A stretch of 64,000 bases of DNA from Neobacillus cucumis (lineage in GTDB: Bacteria; Bacillota; Bacilli; Bacillales_B; DSM-18226): assembly GCF_023715505.1 (NCBI RefSeq), contig NZ_JAMBOH010000015.1, forward strand, positions 62,001 to 126,000. Direction: 5' to 3'. Position 1 is the stretch's first letter. Every line of letters begins with the position of its first letter. The position numbers were made by a program, and so were the translations under genes. This document shows positions 50,293 through 58,651 of the stretch, one piece after another. The notes beneath the pieces were generated by a model, which was given only the letters and a program-made list of their open reading frames with translations, ran no database searches and was not told the DNA's origin.

Positions 50293-51684
50293 TCATTCAT
50301 TCGTTAACTTACTCTTCCGTCTTCCATAGAACAAGTAGATTACGAGTCCAATTACCATCCATATTACAAAGCGGATCCAGGTAATCGGTGGTAGACTAAT
50401 AATCAGATAGATTGAAAATCCAATCCCAATCAGAGGGATAACCGGTACAAATGGAGTGCGAAATTTTCTTTCGAGTTCTGGACGTTTTTTCCGCAACACC
50501 ATAATGGATGAACAAATAAGAATAAAGGCAGACAAAGTGCCGATGTTAACCAGTTCCGCCACTTCACTAATCGGAGTCAATCCTGAAACCAGTGCAGAAA
50601 TTGCACCAATAATTAATGTTGGACGATATGGTGTTTTATACTTTGTATGAACTTTTGCAAACCATTTTGGCAGCAACCCGTCACGGCTCATCGAGAACCA
50701 TATCCGTGATCCCGCGAGCATAAATGAAAATAATACAGATAATATACCGGCAATTGCAGCTACAGAGATAATAAACGTAATCCAATGCAAGCCAACATGA
50801 CTAAATGCTTTTGCAATGGGTGCAGCATTATTAAGAGTATCATAGTGAGCCATTCCCGTAATCACAAGGGACATGCCGATATATAAGCAAAGTGCAATAC
50901 CTAATGAAAAAACGACCGCTCTTGGTAAGTCACGCTGCGGATTTTTGGATTCCTCTGCCGCGGTCGTTAGTGTATCATAGCCGAATACAGCAAAGAAGAC
51001 TAGGGCAGCACCCCCCATGACACCGTGAAAGCCAAACGGCATAAAGGGATGCCAGTTAGCGGGTTCTAAATAGAATGCACCAACCACGATTACAACAAGT
51101 ACAATACTTAATTTAATAATAACCATTAGATTATTAAATCGTGCGCCCCATTCCATCCCAAGCGTAAGTAGTCCGGCAATGGCCAAACTGATGATCATGG
51201 AAATCAAGTCAATTCTATGACCAGCACCAGTCCCTGGTGCACCCTGTGCCCACACTGGCAAATGAATGCCAATCTGAGTCAGGATTTCTTGCATATACCC
51301 TGACCAGCCTATCGCCACAACGGCAATGACTAAGGTATACTCGAGAAGCAAATCCCAGCCAATCAGCCAGGCGGCTCCTTCTCCTAATACCGCATAACTA
51401 TACGTATAGGCACTGCCTGCGACCGGGATTAAGCCGGCAAACTCTGCATAACATAAAGCAGCGGCAGCACTGGCCAGACCAGCGATCATAAATGATAAAA
51501 TAACAGCAGGTCCCGCATGCTCAGCAGCAGCTACCCCGGTAAGCACGAAAATCCCAACTCCGATTATACCACCTAAACCAATCGCCGTAAGTTGCCAGAG
51601 TCCTAGTACGCGCTTAAGACCGGAGTTCTCAGTACTTTCATTTTGTAGTTCATCAATTGACTTTTTCCTTAAAAAAGGATTCAT
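50293..51684 (-). CDS. APC-family amino acid permease (YfnA-like)
   Basis: The 463-residue protein has twelve membrane helices and the CAT-like APC motifs: LTAIGLGGIIGVGIFVLTG, LCYAEFAGLIPVAGSAYTYS, FFAVFGYDTLTTAAEESKNP and FSMSRDGLLPKWFAKVHTK. It resembles Bacillus YfnA (461 residues) and cationic amino acid transporters. The N-terminus PFLRKKSIDEL is conserved with that group. It stands alone with a hairpin on its downstream side. The exact amino acid cannot be told from sequence. Confidence 0.88.
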   Translation of the reverse strand: MNPFLRKKSIDELQNESTENSGLKRVLGLWQLTAIGLGGIIGVGIFVLTGVAAAEHAGPAVILSFMIAGLASAAAALCYAEFAGLIPVAGSAYTYSYAVLGEGAAWLIGWDLLLEYTLVIAVVAIGWSGYMQEILTQIGIHLPVWAQGAPGTGAGHRIDLISMIISLAIAGLLTLGMEWGARFNNLMVIIKLSIVLVVIVVGAFYLEPANWHPFMPFGFHGVMGGAALVFFAVFGYDTLTTAAEESKNPQRDLPRAVVFSLGIALCLYIGMSLVITGMAHYDTLNNAAPIAKAFSHVGLHWITFIISVAAIAGILSVLFSFMLAGSRIWFSMSRDGLLPKWFAKVHTKYKTPYRPTLIIGAISALVSGLTPISEVAELVNIGTLSAFILICSSIMVLRKKRPELERKFRTPFVPVIPLIGIGFSIYLIISLPPITWIRFVIWMVIGLVIYLFYGRRKSKLTNE

Positions 51685-51913
51685 AGTTGCCTCCTTATTT
51701 CTCTTTCGAAAGTAACAACCTAGTTTGCAGAAAGAGGTTTTGGGTTTAAATCACCCTATGTTCTCCAAAAAGTATTTATACAACAATATCTTAAAACTAA
51801 TAATTTTGTAAACAGAATGTAATCGTAAACTATTATTTCCAGTAAAAACCACAAGACATTTGTAAACGCTTCCATTATAATAAAAGTAGCTAATAGGAGA
51901 GGGGATACAACCA

Positions 51914-52045
51914 ATGGAACTTTTAATCGAACAATGTGAACATAACAAGTCTGAAGAACCATGTGAAAAGTGTACTCCGAAAACTGAAAGGGAAGAAAGT
52001 ATCGATACTTCAGAATATGATTATCATAAAAGACTGTGGTTTTAA
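51914..52045 (+). CDS. 43-residue Cys-containing protein
   Basis: AGGAGAGGGGA lies before ATG 51914, and the frame ends with TAA at 52045. The product has C-X8-C-X2-C (QCEHNKSEEPCEKC) which, with a His, could bind zinc, then an acidic/Tyr tail ending HKRLWF. It is bounded downstream by a terminator and divergent from the permease gene. The start, stop and signals look real, but the family is unknown. Confidence 0.5.
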   Translation: MELLIEQCEHNKSEEPCEKCTPKTEREESIDTSEYDYHKRLWF

Positions 52046-52097
52046 TAGTTTGAGTGATTCAAATTATTAACATTCCATCATATGAAAAACTAGGGAG

Positions 52098-52121
52098 AAC
52101 GGTCATTTTGGCCGTTTTTTT
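52098..52121 (+). terminator. Terminator after the small Cys gene
   Basis: AACGGTC pairs with GGCCGTT, with a G-T pair, around ATTTT, followed by TTTTTTT. Confidence 0.8.
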
Positions 52122-52196
52122 GTATGGGGATAACAGATCAACCAATTAAAAATTCCTAGCCAAGCTTCTTCCTGCTGGAATGAGCCTGGCCAAGAA

Positions 52197-53075
52197 TTAT
52201 TTCATATCTTTATCTGCATTCTCATACTTTTCATTGTGCATGTGGTCAACGTATTCATCTGAAAGTTCGCCGACATGAAGCATTTCTTCCCCTTCGTCTA
52301 AAACATATCCAGTATCAAAGAAATCTGATGGGACAGTAAAATCAATTAATAGCTCTCCGGATTTGCTGTAAATACTGGCAAATAAATTGCTGGGAGCTTC
52401 CTTCATTTTAAGAAGATCTTTTAAGGTTACATTTTTGTTATTAATGCTAAATTTAACATTAATCTCATATAAATTAATGGTTTGGTTCAAAATTTCTACC
52501 AACTCATTCAATTCTGCATCGGAAAGTTCAGATGTATCTGCCACATCATAAAATTTTTCCATTTGTGAATCCAGAATTGACATCTGGTCTAATTGGTTCT
52601 TGTTGTTCTCCTCGACAAGAGACAAATAATTAAAGAATTTCTCTGTCTCTTCCTCTGTAATGCCTAACCTTGCAAGCTCCGTTTCAACGTCGGCCATATA
52701 AGTATCATGGTTCACATAAAAGTCAAGCGACGCATCTAAATCCTCGATAAACTTATATTCATTCAAGGAGTCTCCGAAATGATCCAACAAATCGTTAAGT
52801 TCTTTTTCTGTTAAATCATAGTTCGTTAATAACTCCTGTAAATTTTTCGAGTTAATTGGGGTACCCATAATCATTTTTAAATCTTCTACTGTGCTGAAAT
52901 CATCTAAAGGGATTTCATAATAGGCTAAGTAATCCAGTAATTCCTGTTTTGTCCACCCGAGTTCGGTTAAATATTGATTTATTTCGTTTTCAGGAGGAGC
53001 AGCTTTTGCTGCTGGTAAATGAAACAGGAAGGGGAATGAAAGCAAGCACACCAACAAGGCTTTTATATAGATCAT
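52197..53075 (-). CDS. Processed acidic surface protein-like, no sorting signal
   Basis: The 292-residue exported protein has a signal peptide (cleavage near AKAAP) and two copies of a helical repeat: INQYLTELGWTKQELLDYLA with DFSTVEDLKMIMGTPI, and LLTNYDLTEKELNDLLDHFG. Strongly acidic, it matches the first part of the 'processed acidic surface protein' family, which normally ends in an LPXTA-type sorting motif, a membrane segment and basic tail. Here the C-terminus is NEKYENADKDMK with no such signal, so it should be secreted or held otherwise. No sortase gene is near. Confidence 0.7.
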   Translation of the reverse strand: MIYIKALLVCLLSFPFLFHLPAAKAAPPENEINQYLTELGWTKQELLDYLAYYEIPLDDFSTVEDLKMIMGTPINSKNLQELLTNYDLTEKELNDLLDHFGDSLNEYKFIEDLDASLDFYVNHDTYMADVETELARLGITEEETEKFFNYLSLVEENNKNQLDQMSILDSQMEKFYDVADTSELSDAELNELVEILNQTINLYEINVKFSINNKNVTLKDLLKMKEAPSNLFASIYSKSGELLIDFTVPSDFFDTGYVLDEGEEMLHVGELSDEYVDHMHNEKYENADKDMK

Positions 53076-53165
53076 TGATTACCTCCTTTATCTGCGATGC
53101 AATAGTATTTTTCCCTGTAATTAAGATATTAAGAATGAAAATTTTTACCTATAGGATGAAAAAAT

Positions 53166-53696
53166 ATGAATAAAACTACTTCGAAAGAAAATACTATGAG
53201 TAAAAAATTTGGAGTGTGTGCTCCCATGGGGTTTGCTTTTTATTTCTTTGTGTCTTGGCTTATCATCGTTATCTTTACATTCATGAGAAAGGGTTTATCT
53301 TTTATTGAGAATTCATTTATTATCTTGCTGATTCTTATCATTAGCATAAATTTTTCATGGATTACATCTGCGGAGTTAAACCTAATTGAACTTTCGACTC
53401 GGCCTATAAACTATACTGCTTTTATGCTTAACAGAAGTATTAACATTCCATTTGTCATCATTATTGCACTTAATTTAATAAAGAGCATTAATTCCACCGG
53501 CAGATCCGTACTCATTACAGTTTGTTCCATTTTAGTACTAGTTATCTTAGCAAGATTGGGATCTACTTTTGAGATAACCCATCGGGAAAAATGGAGTATT
53601 TTGAACGATTTTATCTACGTTGTTTTACTTCATATTTTTGCCTTTATTACTTTGAAATTTTATCGAGGGTCTAAACAAAGTGAGGCGATTAGCTGA
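53166..53696 (+). CDS. Small membrane protein, CBO0543-like
   Basis: The 176-residue protein has about five membrane segments (FAFYFFVSWLIIVIFTFM, IILLILIISINFSWI, IPFVIIIALNLIKS, ILVLVILARLG and a last near 150). The end overlaps the next gene at TGATG. GGATG before ATG 53166 is a weak ribosome site. The pair with the next gene is probably one unit of unknown function, and both resemble CBO0543-type proteins of spore formers only loosely. Confidence 0.6.
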   Translation: MNKTTSKENTMSKKFGVCAPMGFAFYFFVSWLIIVIFTFMRKGLSFIENSFIILLILIISINFSWITSAELNLIELSTRPINYTAFMLNRSINIPFVIIIALNLIKSINSTGRSVLITVCSILVLVILARLGSTFEITHREKWSILNDFIYVVLLHIFAFITLKFYRGSKQSEAIS

Positions 53697-54196
53697 TGAG
53701 AATGTGGGAGAGTTTTGATAAAAATGAAATTTCTCTTTTGATCATTTTGGCAGTTGCCTATATGGCCTATTTGCTATTTCATAGAAGAGTTAACCCACAA
53801 ATTAGAAAACTGGGTTTACTTTGGGGAATAACGATAGGGATTTTATTTGATTTCACCATCGGTGGAGGATTACTTGACTACTATAGAATCAATGACTCAA
53901 ATCATTATGAAGTGTTTGATGTTTTTTATTATCTAGACTTTGGACCTTTTGGATTTTTCTTTTTTTATTTCTATGAAACCTTTCGCATACATAAAAAGAC
54001 ATTTATTTATTACACAGTGGCTTGGGCCATAATCGGAGTAGCTGCTCAGTGGCTGTTCACCTGGCTTGATATTATTACACTTCAAAAAGGCTATCATTTA
54101 GCCTATTCGTTTCCTATTTTTCTAATCGTACAAACTGCTACAGGTGCTTTTATTGACCAAGTAAAGAAAAGGGAACAAATTCTAGTGAAAAACTAA
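53696..54196 (+). CDS. CBO0543 family membrane protein
   Basis: The 166-residue protein begins with MRMWESFDKNEISLLIILAV and has five membrane segments, a GITIGILFDFTIGGGLLDYY motif, YYLDFGPFGFFFFYFYETFR and WAIIGVAAQWLFTWLDIITL. Loop residues match the CBO0543 group better than the previous gene does. Its ATG overlaps the stop of the upstream gene, so translation is coupled. A terminator follows. Function unknown. Confidence 0.65.
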   Translation: MRMWESFDKNEISLLIILAVAYMAYLLFHRRVNPQIRKLGLLWGITIGILFDFTIGGGLLDYYRINDSNHYEVFDVFYYLDFGPFGFFFFYFYETFRIHKKTFIYYTVAWAIIGVAAQWLFTWLDIITLQKGYHLAYSFPIFLIVQTATGAFIDQVKKREQILVKN

Positions 54197-54220
54197 TCCT
54201 TAACTGGAACAGAGAAAAAT

Positions 54221-54241
54221 AGAGCTGCCATTGGCAGCTCT
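54221..54241. terminator. Bidirectional hairpin
   Basis: AGAGCTGCC pairs with GGCAGCTCT around ATT between convergent genes. Confidence 0.8.
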
Positions 54242-54255
54242 TATGTTTAAAGCAG

Positions 54256-54774
54256 TTATGCGCTGACTTTATGTGTAACGTGGCCAGTTTCTTTTTTAGC
54301 GATTTTTCTGAAGAAAGGTACAACCCATCTGTCTAAACCAATTCTACCAGCGTTGTAGCCTGCTGTTAGGATAATGAAGCCTAAGAAAATGTCTCTAGGG
54401 TTATGAGATACCGTTCCTGCTAGGAAGAAAGTGAAGTTCATCACTAGACCAAAGAACATGGCAGTAGTTGTTAAGCATCCTAAGATTAAGCCTAAACCAA
54501 TTAAAGTTTCTCCAACAGGTACAATGACGTTGAAAATGTCAACGTTTGGAAGAGCAATGTGCTTTAAGAAGTCAACATACCAGCCAAATACGACAGCGCC
54601 GTCTGGACCTTTTACTGGATTTGCTATCGCTCCTTTTAAGAATCCAGAAGCATCAAATCCGCCGCTAGTTAATTTTCCAATTCCTGCTGTGATCCAAGAG
54701 TAACCAAGATATAAGCGTAAAACAGTTAGGATGACAGCTGCAATTTTATTCTCTCTTAAAAATTTGTTAAACAT
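54256..54774 (-). CDS. DoxX family membrane protein
   Basis: The 172-residue protein has four membrane helices with the DoxX signatures VLRLYLGYSWITAGIGKLTS, PVGETLIGLGLILGCLTTTA, NFTFFLAGTVSHNPRDIFLG and the end WVVPFFRKIAKK. DoxX proteins take part in quinone-linked redox stress or thiol detoxification. A perfect 9-3-9 dyad lies directly upstream and suggests specific repression. It is monocistronic. Confidence 0.85.
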   Translation of the reverse strand: MFNKFLRENKIAAVILTVLRLYLGYSWITAGIGKLTSGGFDASGFLKGAIANPVKGPDGAVVFGWYVDFLKHIALPNVDIFNVIVPVGETLIGLGLILGCLTTTAMFFGLVMNFTFFLAGTVSHNPRDIFLGFIILTAGYNAGRIGLDRWVVPFFRKIAKKETGHVTHKVSA

Positions 54775-54822
54775 AAATGATTCCGCCCTTCTTCATTTGT
54801 TTTTGTTCTTTATGGTTATAAT

Positions 54823-54843
54823 ATATACCTTTTGAAGGTATAT
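54823..54843. promoter_or_regulatory. Perfect dyad operator of the doxX gene
   Basis: ATATACCTT-TTG-AAGGTATAT is a perfect 9-3-9 inverted repeat 49-69 bp upstream of the start codon. A TATATTAT -10 overlaps it on the minus strand, so binding would block transcription. It resembles operators of MarR or HxlR-type redox repressors in size, but the half-site sequence matches none that I can name. Confidence 0.72.
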
Positions 54844-54859
54844 AACATATATATGTGAA

Positions 54860-55135
54860 TAAATTCACAATTTGTTAAAAATGTTTTGACGGAAATTTGA
54901 ACGAAGCCTTTGTGCAAACCAGAAGAGGCCAATTGTAAAAAAGAGGGTTAGCCTGTTTCCTAATAATCACTTTATATATCCCTAAAAGTTTTTGTCAGAT
55001 GTTTTCATTCATTTTATAAATGATTGTAGAAGTGGCTTCTAGAACTGTGGAATAATAGTTTCACAAAAATTTCCTTTGTTTATTAATATTATTTCGAAAA
55101 TCTCCCAACAATAATAAAAAACAGCAAATTGGGGG
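54860..55135. other. Gap upstream of the YIEGIA gene
   Basis: AT-rich sequence between the divergent doxX and YIEGIA genes. Apart from the dyad at 54823 I see no small gene or clear promoter; GGGGGGG just before 55141 is the ribosome site of the next gene. Confidence 0.45.
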
Positions 55136-55145
55136 GGAATATGCA

Positions 55146-56054
55146 TTGGGTGGTCCGTTAGAAAGGGATCAGGTCATTCTGATTGTAACGTCTCTAATTA
55201 TTGGGACATTGGCACGTATAATCACAATTAAAGAAGATTTTAGGCAATATCCAAGTTATCCTAATGGTTATTTAATCCATTTAGTATTAGGTTTTGTTGC
55301 AGCAGCTTTAGGAGCTGTCGCGATCCCCGCATTAATGACGAAAAACTTTATTGCGGTGACATTTTTAACCTTAGCCATCCAGCAATTTAGAGATGTGAGA
55401 AAATCTGAAAGGGAAAGTTTAAAAGACTTAGAAAACACCGAATTTGCCTATCGTGGCGACGCTTATATTGATGGGATTTCAAAAACCTTTGAGTCCAGAA
55501 ATTACTTTTCCCTGCTTGTAGCTTTAGGCTGCGCTATTACTATTCAACTTGTCGATAGTAAATCGAGCCTAATCAATATTATTTCCGGGGCCATTGTTGG
55601 TTTTATTCTAATTTATGTATTGAAACGTTTTTCAAAGGGAAAAACCATCGGTGATATTTCTGATGTAAAAGAAGGAAAAATCGAAGTCAAGAATCATGAA
55701 CTTTTTGTGGACGGAATCTACGTTTCTAACTTGCTAGGCACAGAAAATGCATCTCAGTTGTTTCAAGAGGAAGGTAGAGCTGTGGTCATCTATCCTAAGC
55801 AAGAGCATTTTCGTGTCACCCTTGAGAACTTTGGCCAAAGGCAGGCAGCACTATTTGAAGCGACAAAAACTTTAGGTGTAAAGCGATATCATTTTACCCG
55901 GCGAGATTTTAATGATGGCCGAGTGGTCATCGCTTTAGTGCCGATTATAAATGATATTGATGGGTTAATTGAAGTAGTAAAGAAAACACCGCTGCTTGAA
56001 AGCAGTAAGAAAAGTCCTGCTGTCATGAAATCGAATATGGTGGGGAGGGAATAA
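55146..56054 (+). CDS. YIEGIA family membrane protein
   Basis: The 302-residue protein has N-terminal membrane helices (VILIVTSLIIGTLARIITIK, YLIHLVLGFVAAALGAVAIP), then the family-naming motif, here YIDGISKTFESRNY, two more helices (about 120-180), and a C-terminal soluble domain with KEGKIEVKNHELFVDGIYVS. The family is restricted to spore-forming Firmicutes. TTG 55146 follows GGGGGG. It precedes its small partner with a 2-bp gap. Function unknown, probably sporulation-related. Confidence 0.83.
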   Translation: MGGPLERDQVILIVTSLIIGTLARIITIKEDFRQYPSYPNGYLIHLVLGFVAAALGAVAIPALMTKNFIAVTFLTLAIQQFRDVRKSERESLKDLENTEFAYRGDAYIDGISKTFESRNYFSLLVALGCAITIQLVDSKSSLINIISGAIVGFILIYVLKRFSKGKTIGDISDVKEGKIEVKNHELFVDGIYVSNLLGTENASQLFQEEGRAVVIYPKQEHFRVTLENFGQRQAALFEATKTLGVKRYHFTRRDFNDGRVVIALVPIINDIDGLIEVVKKTPLLESSKKSPAVMKSNMVGRE

Positions 56055-56056
56055 CG

Positions 56057-56263
56057 GTGGGACGCGAAGCTGGTACCAAAGTGAATTATGATATCCTCGC
56101 TCTTGTGACGTTGAATAAGGATCGAATCTTGGGGGGGAAACAACTGACCCTGTTGGCTAGTGATGAAGAAGAGCAAAAAACAATGACAGCTGACATTGCT
56201 AAGGCGCTGAAGGCAGATGTGGTGAAGATGACGTCGGGCGATTATTTGGTTATAAGAGGATAA
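56057..56263 (+). CDS. Small partner subunit of YIEGIA
   Basis: The 68-residue soluble protein (VNYDILALVTLNKDRILGGK, DEEEQKTMTADIAKALKADV, KMTSGDYLVIRG) matches the small 'capping complex' protein encoded after YIEGIA genes. GTG 56057 follows GGGAGGG, whose sequence lies within the end of the YIEGIA gene, so the two are translationally linked. Predicted alpha/beta domain with no signal peptide. Confidence 0.75.
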   Translation: MGREAGTKVNYDILALVTLNKDRILGGKQLTLLASDEEEQKTMTADIAKALKADVVKMTSGDYLVIRG

Positions 56264-56376
56264 GAAATGCGTTAAGGCCTTTATCTTGGAGTATTTAAGA
56301 TAGGGGCTTTATTATGAATAATAATGTAGTGCAGACAAACCAGACGAACCATGGGAACTTTCTTTATGAATGCTCT

Positions 56377-56800
56377 ATGTGGACAACATCAAGCAATAAA
56401 CCACAAACATTTTCCGCATGACCGCTTCATGAGGACAAAATCCAGCGGTATACCATAAACTTTGTCCGCATGAATGCTTCATGAGGACAAAATCCAGCGG
56501 TATACCATAAACTTTGTCCGCATGAATGCTTCATGAGGACAAGAATCAGCGCCAAACCTCAAACTTTGTCCGCATGAATGCTTCATGAGGACAAGAATCA
56601 GCGCCAAACCTCAAACTTTGTCCGCATGACCGCTTCATGAGGACAAGAATCAGCGCCAAACCTCAAACTTTGTCCGCATGACCGCTTCATGAGGACAAGA
56701 ATCAGCGCCAAACCTCAAACTTTGTCCGCATGAAGCTTCTATGAGGACAAAATCCAGCAAGCGACCATAAACACATACCGCATGAACCACACAGGAGTAC
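56377..56800. repeat. 52-bp tandem array B
   Basis: Copies start at 56377 (degenerate), 56429, 56481, 56533, 56585, 56637, 56689 and 56741, exactly 52 bp apart, with a decayed trace at 56793. Each unit has TCATGAGGACAA and the inverted near-copy TTTGTCCGCATGA about 34 bp apart centre to centre. Two subtypes occur: AATCCAGCGGTATACC in early copies and GAATCAGCGCCAAACC in the four later ones, as if a block expanded recently. There are no unique spacers and no coding frame. The flanking 110 bp on each side are otherwise plain. Confidence 0.9.
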
Positions 56801-56908
56801 AAAAATTCTTGGAGAAACTATGAAATCTGTTCATATACATATCCTTCGTTCCATTATCAATCTATTAATAGTATAATAACTTTAAAAATATGAACTAGGT
56901 GAAAATCA

Positions 56909-57513
56909 GTTTATATACCAAAAGCATTCGAGGTTAACGATAAAACTAAATTATATGATTTTATTAAAAATAACAGTATTGGAATACTCTTTTCACAAGA
57001 AGAAGACGGTCCATTCGCAACACATTTACCGCTTGTATTAAATGAAAAAATAGGCGAACCTGACATATTACTAGGGCATATGGCAAAACCAAACTCTCAC
57101 TGGAAGAACCTAAACCATAAAGAAGTTCTTATAGTATTCTCTGGACCGCATGCCTATATATCACCAACTTGGTATAAGGAGGAGCATACAGTACCAACTT
57201 GGAATTATACAGCTGTCCATGTCTATGGCATAGTTGAAATCAACTTTATGGAAAAGACTGTTGCTTTTTATGAAAGATCCATGTCTAAACCATGGACTGT
57301 TTCATTAAAAGATAAATTCATTGACGGCTTAATGCACGGCATAGTTGGTTTTGAAATCACCATAAACAAATTTGAAGGAAAGTGGAAGTAAATCAAAATC
57401 ACTCTCCTGAAAGACAACAAAATGTAATAAAAGGTTTAAGAACCATGAATCAATATGATTCTGCTAAAATAGCAAATCTAATGGAAGATAACTTAAAGAC
57501 TAAAAATGGTTGA
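56909..57513 (+). pseudogene. paiB: Decayed FMN-binding regulator PaiB
   Basis: The frame from 56909 reads YIPKAFEVNDKTKLYDFIKN, ATHLPLVLNEKI, LLGHMAKPNSHWKNL, VFSGPHAYISPTWYK and PTWNYTAVHVYG, the PaiB pattern. The expected start is GTT (56909) rather than ATG or GTG, six bases after the ribosome site AGGTGA, so initiation is lost. The frame then stops at 57391 after EGKWK; removing the stop by a one-base insertion there restores INQNHSPERQQNVIKGL and a normal end at 57513. A fragment beginning at 57080 could be translated but lacks the N-terminal strand. Confidence 0.82.
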
Positions 57514-57532
57514 TTAATTAGGAGGAGATTAC

Positions 57533-57826
57533 ATGATATTAGAGGCCGCCATGCTTCAGGTTAAAACCGGACTGGAAGAGGACTTTGAAAAAGCATTTCG
57601 CCAGGCATCGGAAATTATTTCTTCAATGAAGGGATACATATCTCACGAATTACAGCGTTGTATAGAAGTTCAGGGCAAGTACTTACTTTTGGTTAAATGG
57701 GAAACGTTAGCAGATCATACAGTAGGATTTCGGGAGTCAAAAGAATATCAAGAATGGAAAAAACTATTACATCATTTCTATGATCCATTCCCAACCGTTG
57801 AACATTTTGATCAAATCCGACTTTAA
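57533..57826 (+). CDS. Antibiotic biosynthesis monooxygenase-like protein
   Basis: The 97-residue protein is an ABM-fold dimer subunit: MILEAAMLQVKTGLEEDFEK, ASEIISSMKGYISHELQR, LLVKWETLADHTVGFRES and QEWKKLLHHFYDPFP. Trp and His in WETLADHT occupy the substrate region. Members range from quinol oxygenases to simple stress proteins, so substrate is unknown. TTAGGAGGAG precedes the ATG. It follows the paiB relic. Confidence 0.8.
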   Translation: MILEAAMLQVKTGLEEDFEKAFRQASEIISSMKGYISHELQRCIEVQGKYLLLVKWETLADHTVGFRESKEYQEWKKLLHHFYDPFPTVEHFDQIRL

Positions 57827-57914
57827 TCTCAGTGCAGATTCATAAGATAATAGGTTAATATTTCCAACGTTTTGTGTTAAAATCAACCTAATTCTTTTAA
57901 CGAGGTGAGTTAGG

Positions 57915-58637
57915 TTGAGTCGAGCTGAGCAGAGTATGAAATTAGAGTTGGAACGAATCGTCTTTATCGGACGAACATTTGAAGAGTATATAGATATGTT
58001 TTCTCTTTCAAATGAGGAACTTAAGGGTAAGAAAATATTGGATTGTCCAGCAGGGGCCTGTTCTTTTACAGCAGTTGGGAGCAAATGCGGACTGAATGTA
58101 ACAGCTGCTGACATCGCCTATTATTATCCCGGTGATGACTTGAAAAATAAGGGCCTTAGGGACATTGAACATGCAATGGAGCAGATGGAAAGATCGAAGA
58201 GAAATTATATTTGGAATTACTTCAAAGATGTGGAAGACCTTAAGAAACATCGTTTATCCGCACTAAAAGATTGTACAAACCATATGAAGAAATCCAGTGT
58301 AAGCTACGTGCCAGTAACATTACCTTCTTTACCGTTTAAAGATGAAGAATTTGATTTATTATTATCTGCACATTTTCTATTTATGTACGCAGACCGGTTA
58401 GAATATAAATTTCATCTAAAAACGCTAGATGAGTTATTGCGAGTGACTAAAGAGGAAATTCGGATATTCCCGTTAGTGGATTTGGAAGGTAAACGTTATG
58501 AACATTTAGATAAAGTGATAGAATATCTAACTATTCAAGGCTGCGTTGTTGATGAAGTAAAGGTACCCTATGAATTTCAAAAAAATGCTAACTCGATGTT
58601 AACCATTAAAAAAGCCGGAAATAGAATCTTTTTATAA
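57915..58637 (+). CDS. SAM-dependent methyltransferase
   Basis: The 240-residue protein has a class I methyltransferase core: motif I KILDCPAGACSFTAVGSKCG near 40, the acidic VTAADIAYYYP, and VTLPSLPFKDEEFDLLLSAH as motif IV, then LLRVTKEEIRIFPLVDLEGK. Target unknown; an insert rich in Lys/Arg/Trp (residues 75-115) replaces part of the usual fold. TTG 57915 follows GAGGTGAGTTAGG. It is 14 bp before the DUF523 gene in the same direction. Confidence 0.82.
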   Translation: MSRAEQSMKLELERIVFIGRTFEEYIDMFSLSNEELKGKKILDCPAGACSFTAVGSKCGLNVTAADIAYYYPGDDLKNKGLRDIEHAMEQMERSKRNYIWNYFKDVEDLKKHRLSALKDCTNHMKKSSVSYVPVTLPSLPFKDEEFDLLLSAHFLFMYADRLEYKFHLKTLDELLRVTKEEIRIFPLVDLEGKRYEHLDKVIEYLTIQGCVVDEVKVPYEFQKNANSMLTIKKAGNRIFL

Positions 58638-58651
58638 ATTGAGGTGATTTG

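Noticed and set aside
56377..56800. Array B as a CRISPR array
   Set aside because: Same reason: no unique spacers; variation is confined to two subtypes of the repeat itself.
57080..57391. Short gene starting at 57080
   Set aside because: It is the middle of the PaiB homology and lacks its conserved N-terminal strand; better read as a fragment of the relic.
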